Made by a program: the position numbers and the translations under genes. A stretch of 64,000 nucleotides of DNA from Spirosoma sp. KCTC 42546 (GTDB lineage Bacteria > Bacteroidota > Bacteroidia > Cytophagales > Spirosomataceae). The stretch is taken from positions 4,196,501 to 4,260,500 of the forward strand of contig NZ_CP041360.1 in the NCBI RefSeq assembly GCF_006965485.1, in the 5' to 3' direction. Positions 44,197 through 52,880 of the stretch are shown in pieces (within the stretch, counting starts at the first letter, position 1; every line of letters starts with the position of its first letter). Below the pieces are notes generated by a model that made no database searches, was not told the DNA's origin, and saw nothing but the letters and a program-made list of their open reading frames with translations.

Positions 44197-46818
44197 CGAC
44201 CGTAGGGAGGTAACCGGGTTCATCAATGAGGCTTTGATCGCCTGGAAACTAACGGTTAGCAGCACAATCAACACAGCGGAAAACAAGGTTAGTATAAATA
44301 CACCAACCCCAATGGCTATGCGGTAATTATAATCCTGCAACCATTTCTCCATGGCATACCAGCCTACGGGAGCGCCAATGACAAAAGCAACCAGCATAAG
44401 CTGGATAAACTCTTTGGTTAACAAGCTCACAATACTGGTTACGCTTGCTCCCAGCACTTTCCGTACGCCAATTTCTTTCGTTCGCTGTTGGGCTGTGTAG
44501 GCCGCTAATCCAAATAATCCCAGACAGGAAATAAGAATGGTCAGCCCCGCAAACAGGCCCGTTAATGAACCCGTTCGCTGTTCGTCGGCAAATTTGGCTT
44601 TGTACGACTCGTCGGCAAATGTGTACTCGAACGGGTACCCAGGGTTATATTTCTTTGCGATCATTTCGGCGAGTTCGAGATTCTTAGCCACTGTATTCGC
44701 CGGATTTAGGCGAATGCTCATCCAGTTGAGGGGAATTGATCCACCTGGCCCATGAATGATAACCGGATTGACCGGCTCATAGGGAGAGGCAAAGATGAAA
44801 TCCCTGATAACGCCAATTACATGCCATTCCCGATTGTCGAACGTCAGGCGCGTACCCACTGGCTTTTTCAACTGCATTGTTTTTACGGCAGTTTCATTTA
44901 ACAAAACAGCCGTTGAATCCGTTGGATACTCCCGAACATTGATCTCCCGCCCTACCAATAATTTTGTGCCCGTCGTTTTCAGAAAATCCTGATCGGCCCC
45001 AAACCGGTCAAACTCAACATCCTTATCTGCTTTTGTACTACCGGGCCACGATAACCCCCATTGGCGTGAATTTATAGTAGTAATGGGGCCCAGTGATTTG
45101 CTGGCCGAAACAGCCGCTCCACCCCGTATCAAATCCTGTTGAAATGAGCCATAAAATGTTGGCAGTTCTCCCGACATATAGGTAAACAGGAGGTTATTCT
45201 GGTCGTAGCCGCTTTCCCGATTCTGCGCATAGTTTATTTGCTGGTGAATCACTAAGGTGGCTATGATCAGCACGATAGCAAAGGTGAATTGGGCGACCAC
45301 TAACCCTTTTCTGGGCGAGAATACGCTATGAATAGGTCTGAACGCGCCTTTCATCACCTTAACTGGCTGAAAATTAGCGAGAAAGAAAGCAGGGTAGCTA
45401 CCGGCCAACAAACCCGTGAACAGGACAAATGCAAGGGCACAAAGCCAGAAATCAACCGTTCCTAGTGCCAGGGTTAACTGCTTATCCGTTAAGTTGTTGA
45501 AGGCAGGAATACAAAGGGCAACCACTACCAGTGCCAGCAATCCAGCGAAAAAGGTAAGCAGTACCGATTCGCTGATGAATTGCAGGACAAGCGCCGATTT
45601 TTGAGCACCCGCCACTTTACGTATGCCTACCTCTTTCGCTCGTTTTTCACTACGGGCCGTTGTGAGATTTATAAAGTTAACAGCCGCAATGAGCAGAATT
45701 AAGGCCGCTATAAGCCCAAACAATCGCACCGTAACAATCTTTCCGTCAACCAGTTGCCCATTCTCCTGCTTTGAATACAAGTGCCATTTACTGGCCGGAT
45801 GAAGAAAAATCTGCCGGTTCGATACATCATTAATAACCCCCTTGAGCTGTTCCGCGGTCACACGCTTAATCTTTTCATTGACAGCCACTGGATTAACCTT
45901 GTCTCTGAGCAGGACAAACGTATAGTTGTTGTTCGAAGCCCAGCCATCGGAGTCCCAAACGGGTGTCACAAAATACGACCAGGGCAATAGGTACGATACG
46001 TTATTAAATTGGGTATTATTTGGCAAATCATCCAGAACGCCAGTCACGGAGAAACTATCCTTATGGTCAATCTGAACAATTTTACCCAACGCATCGATAG
46101 TCCCAAACAATTTTTCAGCCAGCGCCTTTGTGATAACAATGCCATTGCTTCCAGAAAGAGCCTTATCCGGATTACCCGCCATGAATGCGAAATCAAATAA
46201 ATTCAGGAAAGACGGATCGACAAAGGCGCCCTCTGTGTTTATTTTTTTATCTGCCGCCGTCAATAGTAAGGTGGTAGGCCGGAATCGGGAAGCGTCCTCA
46301 ATCTCTGGATAATTCTGTTTTAAGGTAGGTGCCAGTGGTTTAGGCGTTGTTCCCCAAACCTGCCGATTTCCACTAAACATATCCTGGTTATACACCTGAA
46401 AAAGCCGATCTGTTTTACTATAAAATCGGTCGTAGGTAAGCTCACTTTGAATCCACAGGAAAATAAGGGTTGAAGCCGCCATGCCAATGGCCAATCCGGC
46501 CATATTGATAAAGGCATAGCCTTTTTCCCGAACCAGATTCCTCCAGGCGATTTTCAAATAATTGCGTATCATAATAGGGCTCAAATAAGAATAAGATGGG
46601 TATTCCTTTGGTTTTCGTTTGATCATCGATGGTCGCAGGTAGGCCAGCACTTCCCGCCAGTAACGGCGTCGGGCATTGCTTTCACCCCATTGCTGAACCT
46701 GTAAGGCGTACCGTTCATGCAGGTCACCCAGGACCTCCTCCCGCCAATGGGACGCCACCAGCCAGGTTACAAGCTTATCGGGCCAACGGGGTGGGATTTT
46801 AGGCTTATTGGATTCCAT
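44191..46818 (-). CDS. Large FtsX-type permease with prefix module, copy 2
   Basis: This 875-residue membrane protein begins with MESNKPKIPPRWPDKLVTWL, has the intact prefix (HWREEVLGDLHERYALQVQQ) and the RRRYWREVLAYLRPSMIKRK linker, then MIRNYLKIAWRNLVREKGYA as the first FtsX unit. FtsX loops are EKRAKEVGIRKVAGAQKS and QQRTKEIGVRKVLGAS; the end is LMNPVTSLRSE. Each half has a periplasmic MacB-core domain. Its stop lies inside the inverted repeat that precedes copy 1. It is about 20 bp from copy 3, the tightest junction in the array, so these two are almost certainly cotranscribed. Confidence 0.92.
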   Translation of the reverse strand: MESNKPKIPPRWPDKLVTWLVASHWREEVLGDLHERYALQVQQWGESNARRRYWREVLAYLRPSMIKRKPKEYPSYSYLSPIMIRNYLKIAWRNLVREKGYAFINMAGLAIGMAASTLIFLWIQSELTYDRFYSKTDRLFQVYNQDMFSGNRQVWGTTPKPLAPTLKQNYPEIEDASRFRPTTLLLTAADKKINTEGAFVDPSFLNLFDFAFMAGNPDKALSGSNGIVITKALAEKLFGTIDALGKIVQIDHKDSFSVTGVLDDLPNNTQFNNVSYLLPWSYFVTPVWDSDGWASNNNYTFVLLRDKVNPVAVNEKIKRVTAEQLKGVINDVSNRQIFLHPASKWHLYSKQENGQLVDGKIVTVRLFGLIAALILLIAAVNFINLTTARSEKRAKEVGIRKVAGAQKSALVLQFISESVLLTFFAGLLALVVVALCIPAFNNLTDKQLTLALGTVDFWLCALAFVLFTGLLAGSYPAFFLANFQPVKVMKGAFRPIHSVFSPRKGLVVAQFTFAIVLIIATLVIHQQINYAQNRESGYDQNNLLFTYMSGELPTFYGSFQQDLIRGGAAVSASKSLGPITTINSRQWGLSWPGSTKADKDVEFDRFGADQDFLKTTGTKLLVGREINVREYPTDSTAVLLNETAVKTMQLKKPVGTRLTFDNREWHVIGVIRDFIFASPYEPVNPVIIHGPGGSIPLNWMSIRLNPANTVAKNLELAEMIAKKYNPGYPFEYTFADESYKAKFADEQRTGSLTGLFAGLTILISCLGLFGLAAYTAQQRTKEIGVRKVLGASVTSIVSLLTKEFIQLMLVAFVIGAPVGWYAMEKWLQDYNYRIAIGVGVFILTLFSAVLIVLLTVSFQAIKASLMNPVTSLRSE

Positions 46819-46838
46819 ATGGGTACAAGACTAGCTGG

Positions 46839-49517
46839 CTATTCGCTTCGCAAACTCTTAACGGGATTCACCAGGGCGGCTTTAATTGCCTGATAACTAA
46901 TGGTTGCCAGGGCAATGGTGACGGATAAAACTCCTGCAACAACAAACACCCACCAGTCAACCTGAATGTGATACGCAAATTCATTGAGCCATTGATGTGT
47001 AGCCCACCAGGCCAGTGGAAAGGCTATGCCATTAGCGATCAGGACTAGTTTCAGAAAATCTTTTGACAACAGGGCCGAAAGACTCAGCACACTGGCACCC
47101 AGCACTTTGCGCACCCCAATTTCTTTGATCCGTTGTTCAGCGGCATACGTAGCCAGCCCAAAAAGCCCCAGGCAGGCAATAAAAATAGTAGCCAGCGCAA
47201 CCCAGATAAGCATGGTTTCCCGGCGTTGATCGTCCAGGTAAAATCGGGCTAGCTGTTCGTCCAGAAAGTGATATTCGAGCAAATGGGTGGGGTCAATTTT
47301 GGTCAGAATGGTATTCATCTGGGCTAGCGTAGCCGGCATATCTTTTCCGTCGATTCGGGCTGTAAAGTAGTCGATGTTATGCACCGGGTTACGCTGAAAA
47401 CCCAGCACCATCGGTGCAATTTTTTCACGCAACGATTGAAAATGAAAATCCTTTACAATCCCAATAACCCGCGCGTTAAAGGGTTGGTTAGCCTCATTGA
47501 GGGGCCTATAGCTCCCCTCCATAGCTCGGGCGGGGATTTCGACCCGTTGCGAAGCAGCTTCGCGGATACCGAGTTGCTTAGCGGCTGTTTCATTCAGGAG
47601 GACAGCCGTAGAATCACTCATTCCCTGAAAATTCCGCCCGTTTATAAGCTTTATAGCAAAGGTCCTGATAAAGTTTTCGTCGGCCCCAATCCAGTACGCG
47701 GTCTTGTGTTCACTGGTGTTTCCTTCGGGCCTGATTTTAACCGTTGGAATTATCTTCCACTCGCCCGGTACTCTGGACGTAACCGATACACTTTTTACTG
47801 TTGGGATCCGGCTGAATTCCGTTTTGATCGTTTCTGCCCCACTTCGTATTTTCCCGCTGTTAATATCCACCACCAGCAGTAATTCTTTAGTGAACCCCAA
47901 ATCCTTGTTATTCGCAAACTGAACCTGTTGAAACAGTACAATGGTAGCGATCATCATGACCACCGAAATTGTAAATTGAAAAACAACCAGCCCTTGTCGA
48001 AACGACAGGTCCCCTTTGCTTTGCCGTTTCATCTTTGTCAGCAGCAAAAGTGGGCTAAACCGCGACAACAAAAACGCAGGATAACTGCCTGATAGTAATC
48101 CGGTAACAACAAGAGCGATCAGAGCATAAAGCCAGATTCGATAATCGCTGTGAATACCCAGTGAGAGTTCTTTGCCGGTAAACTCATTGAAGAAAGGGAG
48201 CAGTACATTAATCAGCACCACCGCCAGCAGAAACGAAAGAGATGTTACAACCAGCGATTCGGTTAGAAACTGATAGATGAGATGACTCTGAAACGCTCCA
48301 TTGGCTTTCCGAACGCCAATCTCTTTCGACCGATTGGAAGCCCGGGCGGTGGCGAGGTTCATGTAATTGATGCAGGCAATGAGCAGGACAAACAGAGCCA
48401 CAATGGCAAAGATTTTCACGTAGAGGAATACTCCCTGGCTCATTGCCTCGACGTTGGAGTTTCTGGCGCGGTCTATAATATGCTCAGAAAAGAGGTGCAT
48501 AGCTGCCAGTGGCTGTAAGGTAAAGTTGGCCGATGTTCCGGCATCCCATTTCACGTTGGCGTTGAGTAAGTCTGTTAGTTTCGACGCTGCTACCTCAGGA
48601 TCGGCCTTTTCCTTCAACAGAAAGAACGTCATGAAATTTTGTGATGCCCAGTCAGACATACTGTCCCCGAAATCCGGATCACGGCTGATGGTTGCTTCCG
48701 AAATGACCGCGTTGAAACTAAAACTCGAATTGCGGGGGTGATTTTTCAGGACAGCCGTTATCTTCAGCGGTTTACCCAACTCAAAATCCACAGTTTTACC
48801 AACAACCTGCGTGCTGTTAAACAGTCGTTGAGCTAGTTCTTCGACGATAATAATTGAGTTCGGCTCAGTCAAGCCCGACTTACCATTACCATCAATTACT
48901 TCAAAATCAAATAGTTCCAGCAAGCTTGCCGTACCAAAGGTGATTGTTTCCTGAAACGTATGCTTGTTTTCCGGGTTTGATAAATTAGCCCTTCCCGTTC
49001 GGAAAATCCGGGCTGAGTTTTCAATTTCACCAACATGTGTTTTTGCCTCTTCAGCAACCTTATAGCTAGTAGCCGCAATCAGAAGATCTTCGGAAGCTGT
49101 TTTTTTATGCTGAATAGCGCGGTAAAGCCGATTCGTTTTGCTGTGCTGCTGATCAAATGTCAGCTCATCGAAGAGATATAAGCCGATCAGCAAAAAACAC
49201 GTAATCCCGAACGTCAGACCAGCTACGTTGAGAACGGTATACAGCTTGTGTCGGCTAAGCGTTCGAAAAGCAATTTTTACATAATTCCGTAGCATATCAG
49301 TATTTGTTGGAGTTGGGTATTTTTCAGCTTGTCGTTTGATCATCGATGGTCGCAGATAGGCCAGCACTTCCCGCCAGTAACGGCGTCGGGCTTGAGCCTC
49401 ACCGAGTCGATGAGCCCGCAGATAATAGCGTTCATGTAAATCGCCCAGCACTTCCTCCCGCAGATGAGGAGCACAAAACCAGGTTAGTAGTCGATCGGCT
49501 AATTTTGGTGGGTTCAT
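46839..49517 (-). CDS. Large FtsX-type permease with prefix module, copy 3
   Basis: This protein of about 892 residues starts at MNPPKLADRLLTWFCAPHLR (the ten codons upstream belong to a repeat and are excluded). Prefix module and first helix follow the same plan as its neighbours (MLRNYVKIAFRTLSRHKLYT). FtsX loops are SNRSKEIGVRKANGAFQS and EQRIKEIGVRKVLGAS, and the C-terminus is LVNPVKSLRSE. The long periplasmic segment after the first helix (about 110-350) is the least conserved part between copies and probably defines the substrate. It carries a QVVGKTVDFE-like strand pattern typical of MacB cores. Confidence 0.92.
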   Translation of the reverse strand: MNPPKLADRLLTWFCAPHLREEVLGDLHERYYLRAHRLGEAQARRRYWREVLAYLRPSMIKRQAEKYPTPTNTDMLRNYVKIAFRTLSRHKLYTVLNVAGLTFGITCFLLIGLYLFDELTFDQQHSKTNRLYRAIQHKKTASEDLLIAATSYKVAEEAKTHVGEIENSARIFRTGRANLSNPENKHTFQETITFGTASLLELFDFEVIDGNGKSGLTEPNSIIIVEELAQRLFNSTQVVGKTVDFELGKPLKITAVLKNHPRNSSFSFNAVISEATISRDPDFGDSMSDWASQNFMTFFLLKEKADPEVAASKLTDLLNANVKWDAGTSANFTLQPLAAMHLFSEHIIDRARNSNVEAMSQGVFLYVKIFAIVALFVLLIACINYMNLATARASNRSKEIGVRKANGAFQSHLIYQFLTESLVVTSLSFLLAVVLINVLLPFFNEFTGKELSLGIHSDYRIWLYALIALVVTGLLSGSYPAFLLSRFSPLLLLTKMKRQSKGDLSFRQGLVVFQFTISVVMMIATIVLFQQVQFANNKDLGFTKELLLVVDINSGKIRSGAETIKTEFSRIPTVKSVSVTSRVPGEWKIIPTVKIRPEGNTSEHKTAYWIGADENFIRTFAIKLINGRNFQGMSDSTAVLLNETAAKQLGIREAASQRVEIPARAMEGSYRPLNEANQPFNARVIGIVKDFHFQSLREKIAPMVLGFQRNPVHNIDYFTARIDGKDMPATLAQMNTILTKIDPTHLLEYHFLDEQLARFYLDDQRRETMLIWVALATIFIACLGLFGLATYAAEQRIKEIGVRKVLGASVLSLSALLSKDFLKLVLIANGIAFPLAWWATHQWLNEFAYHIQVDWWVFVVAGVLSVTIALATISYQAIKAALVNPVKSLRSE

Positions 49518-49612
49518 GATGGATAGTGTAAAATGAAAAATGGACAATGAGGTGCATCAGCTATCAATCATTATCAATAGCGTTGCTCATTATGCATTCT
49601 ACATTATTCATT
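49518..49612. repeat. Weak inverted repeat, AATGGACAATG words
   Basis: ATGAAAAATGGACAATGAGG on the left is answered by CTCATTATGCATTCTACATT and TTCATTCC on the right, with many interruptions. It separates copy 3 from copy 4. Confidence 0.5.
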
Positions 49613-52265
49613 CCGACCGAAGGGAGCTAACCGGATTCATTAAAGCGGCTTTGATACTCTGGAAACTTACCGTTAGTAAGGCAATACCGATAGCCAACAG
49701 GCCCGCCAGGGTGAACATCCACCACTCGATGTCGATCCGGTAGGCAAATCCCTGTAGCCAACGGTTCATCGCATACCAGGCTAAGGGAGTGGCAATAACG
49801 ATTGAAATCAGAACCAGTTTTACGAAATCCTGAATGAGCAATTGGACAATACCGGGTACGGAAGCGCCCATAACCTTACGGATGCCAATTTCTTTTTTAC
49901 GCTGCTCGATGACAAAAGCAGACAGCGCAAATAAACCCAGACTGGCTATAACAACCGCTAATAGGGCAAACACGGAAAACAGTGTCTGGACACGTTGCTC
50001 ACTCGCGTAGAAAGTGGCAAATTTGTCATCAAGAAAACTGTATTCCAGTGGACCATTTGGATTAAATGAATCCCATTGTTTTTTCAAATCACCAAGAAAT
50101 CCATTCACATCGGTCGTCTTGATTTTCAATACGATACCACCGAAATTCCTTCCCAGCACCATCATAAGTGGGGCAACTTTTTGCTTTACAGACACATAAT
50201 TAAAGTCCTTAGTAACCCCTATTACCTTAAATTCCTGCTGACCTGACTTAACAACGGATCGACCAATAGGATTTAAGCCAGTCCATCCTAATTCGCGAAC
50301 GGCGGATTCATTAATTAATACACCCGAAATTGAATCGCTCGGAAAGTCTTTCGAAAAATTTCTCCCCTGTATAATCGGTATCCCTAATGTCCGTAGATAA
50401 TCGTAGTCTATATGAAAAATATTTGCATGAATTTCTACGCCATTCGATGTTTCATTTTTAGGATGAATTTGGGTTCCATCCATCATTTCACCGCCCGGAA
50501 AATACCTCGAATTACTGGCAGCAATCACGCGACTATCCTGTAAAAGCTGCTCTTTAAAGGCTAATTGATTGGTGCCCAATAATCGGGTATCAGGCAGTGC
50601 TATTACCTGATCTTTGTCATACCCCAACTTTTTATTCTGCATATAATATAGCTGTTTGTAAACAACTATTGTGGCAATAAGTAGAACGGTAGAAATCGAA
50701 AACTGAAATACAATTAAACTACTGTGCAATGGTTTGTTTTGTGGGCTTTTCGTAAATAGTGAACCCTTTAGCGTTTTAATAATACTGAAGGATGACAGGA
50801 AGAAAGCAGGGTAAATACCGGCCAAAATCCCGGATAAAAAACTCACCAGAAACACCGTAAGAATAGCCTGATAGTTCAGGAAAAACGAGAAGCCGATTTG
50901 CCTGTTTGCCAGTTGATTGAAGAATGGTAATAGAAGAAATACCAGTAAATAAGCGCATATCATAGCAAAACTGGTCAGCAACACCGATTCGGTCAGAAAC
51001 TGGATAATCAGCTGTTTTTTTACTGACCCCATTACTTTACGAACCCCAACTTCCCGGGAACGCTTTGCGGCCTGGGCAGTAGAAAGGTTTGTAAAATTAA
51101 CGCAGGCTAACAGTAGAATAAACAAGGCTAGAATTAGAAAAATTACAACATACTGTATATCGCCATTGGGCTCCAATTCATATTTAGTATCAGAATACAA
51201 ATGAATAGCGGTAAGTGGTTGTAACAAAAACCGAAACGTATCTACTGATTTCTGGGCTTCTGCCAGACTTATTCCCATATCGCGTTGCACCTCCGGAACC
51301 ACATATTTAGCAACGAGTTGTGGGAATTTTGCCTCCAGCTTTTTGGGGTCAGCTTTATCAGTTAATTTTATATACGTGTAAAAACCAACATTACTCCATG
51401 TCGGATTTATACTATGGTGGGTGGAAAGACTGAGAAAGGCATCGAAATGAAAATGAGAGTTATCAGGTACCTTCTCAAACAAACCTGTCACTTTATAAGC
51501 CGTTTTGTTGGTACCAATAGCTATGGATTTTCCGAGTGGATCTTCATTGCCAAAATATTTGATGGCAAACGCTTTCGATAATACAATACTATTAGGTGCT
51601 ACAAGCGCATCTCTGTCATATCCTTCAATCAAAGGAATTGAAAACAACTGTAGAAAATTTGAATCCGCAAATGCCAGATGAGCTTCTTTAAACTGGTTAT
51701 TTTTATATTGCACATAATCACTGGCCGGTAGTAGGCGAGTCGATTCCTTTGCTTCAGGAAATGCGTTCAGGATTCCATTACCAACAGCCGCGTCTACATT
51801 TGGATAAATGGCCACATCACCGTTGCCAATAACGGATATGTTTACACGGTATATATGGTTAGCATCCGAGGGGTATTTGTCATAACTCAATTCATTATAA
51901 ACAAACACAGCTATTAGCATAAAACTGGCAAGACCAATGGCTAATCCCAGAATGTTAATAATAGAAAAGGCTTTATTGGCGAGCAGATTTCGCCAGGCGA
52001 TTTTAACATAGTTTTGTAGCATTTCCATAGTTGCTGGAGTTGGGTATTTTTCAGCTTGTCGTTTACTAATAGATGGCCGCATATAGGCCAGCACTTCCCG
52101 CCAGTAGCGTCGTCGGGCTTTCAACTCGCCCCATTGCTCCACCCAGAGTATGTAGCGTTCGAGTAAATCACCCAGCACTTCCTCCCGTAAGTGAGGTGCA
52201 CACGCCCACTCAATGAAGCGGGTCATCCACCTGGGTGGGCCTTGAGCCGATTTTTTAGCCTTCAT
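49608..52265 (-). CDS. Large FtsX-type permease with prefix module, copy 4
   Basis: This protein of about 885 residues starts at MKAKKSAQGPPRWMTRFIEW. Prefix residues read REEVLGDLLERYILWVEQWG, with Leu in place of the His seen in the other copies. FtsX loops are AKRSREVGVRKVMGSVKK and EQRKKEIGIRKVMGAS; the C-terminus is LMNPVSSLRSE. It is the first permease after PadR. The chosen start lies just beyond the PadR stop at 52282, avoiding a 34-codon extension that would run across PadR. Its base composition in the periplasmic parts is more AT-rich than in copies 1-3. Confidence 0.9.
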   Translation of the reverse strand: MKAKKSAQGPPRWMTRFIEWACAPHLREEVLGDLLERYILWVEQWGELKARRRYWREVLAYMRPSISKRQAEKYPTPATMEMLQNYVKIAWRNLLANKAFSIINILGLAIGLASFMLIAVFVYNELSYDKYPSDANHIYRVNISVIGNGDVAIYPNVDAAVGNGILNAFPEAKESTRLLPASDYVQYKNNQFKEAHLAFADSNFLQLFSIPLIEGYDRDALVAPNSIVLSKAFAIKYFGNEDPLGKSIAIGTNKTAYKVTGLFEKVPDNSHFHFDAFLSLSTHHSINPTWSNVGFYTYIKLTDKADPKKLEAKFPQLVAKYVVPEVQRDMGISLAEAQKSVDTFRFLLQPLTAIHLYSDTKYELEPNGDIQYVVIFLILALFILLLACVNFTNLSTAQAAKRSREVGVRKVMGSVKKQLIIQFLTESVLLTSFAMICAYLLVFLLLPFFNQLANRQIGFSFFLNYQAILTVFLVSFLSGILAGIYPAFFLSSFSIIKTLKGSLFTKSPQNKPLHSSLIVFQFSISTVLLIATIVVYKQLYYMQNKKLGYDKDQVIALPDTRLLGTNQLAFKEQLLQDSRVIAASNSRYFPGGEMMDGTQIHPKNETSNGVEIHANIFHIDYDYLRTLGIPIIQGRNFSKDFPSDSISGVLINESAVRELGWTGLNPIGRSVVKSGQQEFKVIGVTKDFNYVSVKQKVAPLMMVLGRNFGGIVLKIKTTDVNGFLGDLKKQWDSFNPNGPLEYSFLDDKFATFYASEQRVQTLFSVFALLAVVIASLGLFALSAFVIEQRKKEIGIRKVMGASVPGIVQLLIQDFVKLVLISIVIATPLAWYAMNRWLQGFAYRIDIEWWMFTLAGLLAIGIALLTVSFQSIKAALMNPVSSLRSE

Positions 52266-52281
52266 GCCGAGTAAGTTGTTA

Positions 52282-52617
52282 TTACTGCCAATCCAGTAGC
52301 AAATGCGAGTCGATGCGCTCCCAAAGTCGATTACGAACAGCCCGCACCTCCTGCAGGATTTTACCACCCAAAGCAGAAACGGTAAATAGTCGTTTTCGGC
52401 GACCTCCCCGCTCGGCGGTAGCCTCTCCCAAAAAGGAACTTACATACCCTTTTTGCTCCAACCGCTGGAGGGCTGCATGTACCGCTCCTGTACTAACCGT
52501 GTTTCCCGTTTCCCGCTCCAGTTCTTCGGCAATAACCACCGAATAGGCTTTGGGGGACAGCGCAGCTACAGCCAGCAAAACCACCTCTTCAAACTCGCCT
52601 AAATCACTACGTCGCAT
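52282..52617 (-). CDS. PadR family transcriptional regulator
   Basis: This 111-residue winged-helix regulator has MRRSDLGEFEEVVLLAVAAL, VVIAEELERETGNTVSTGAV as the recognition region, HAALQRLEQKGYVSS as the wing-side helix, and RRKRLFTVSALGGKIL. PadR proteins are usually repressors responding to small molecules. It sits 17 bp before the copy-4 permease start on the same strand. PadR genes directly before prefix-type permeases are a recurrent arrangement. The promoter region has sigma-54-like boxes and two 16-bp palindromes. Confidence 0.93.
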   Translation of the reverse strand: MRRSDLGEFEEVVLLAVAALSPKAYSVVIAEELERETGNTVSTGAVHAALQRLEQKGYVSSFLGEATAERGGRRKRLFTVSALGGKILQEVRAVRNRLWERIDSHLLLDWQ

Positions 52618-52671
52618 GGGCCGAAAGTTGGGCTATTGAACACTAGAATCTGATTTCCTCTATTTCCGTAT

Positions 52672-52688
52672 ATCAAATGGTCTGCCAA
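52672..52688 (-). promoter_or_regulatory. Possible sigma-54-type promoter of the PadR/permease operon
   Basis: On the minus strand TTGGCAGA, then CCAT, then TTGAT: GG-N10-GA, where GG-N10-GC is expected. Predicted start is near 52661, about 44 bp before the PadR ATG. It is weaker than the box at 25924-25941. Confidence 0.4.
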
Positions 52689-52751
52689 AAGAGAAATAGC
52701 CGCCAATCAAGCTAGAATCGAGCTTTTTATACGGAAGGTCAATACGTCCAT

Positions 52752-52788
52752 TGTCCGTTTCTGGACAATCCGTGTACGCATCTGGACA
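52752..52788. promoter_or_regulatory. Two phased 16-bp TGTCC-type palindromes
   Basis: TGTCCGTTTCTGGACA (52752-52767) and TGTACGCATCTGGACA (52773-52788) are 21 bp apart, about 99 and 120 bp upstream of the possible sigma-54 start. Half-sites TGTCC(G/A) resemble the TGTGCG half-sites ahead of the efflux operon. Confidence 0.6.
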
Positions 52789-52820
52789 CTGATTTGAGGT
52801 AAGGCCGTTATACTTAAACG

Positions 52821-52850
52821 CAAAAAGGTCGCGTGAGAACGCGACCTTCC
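52821..52850 (-). terminator. Terminator of the M14 carboxypeptidase gene
   Basis: On the minus strand AAGGTCGCGT and its complement ACGCGACCTT enclose a 4-base loop and are followed by five T. It lies about 30 bp after the stop codon. Confidence 0.88.
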
Positions 52851-52880
52851 TGTTTTACCAACTGTATTCAACTGACCTGC

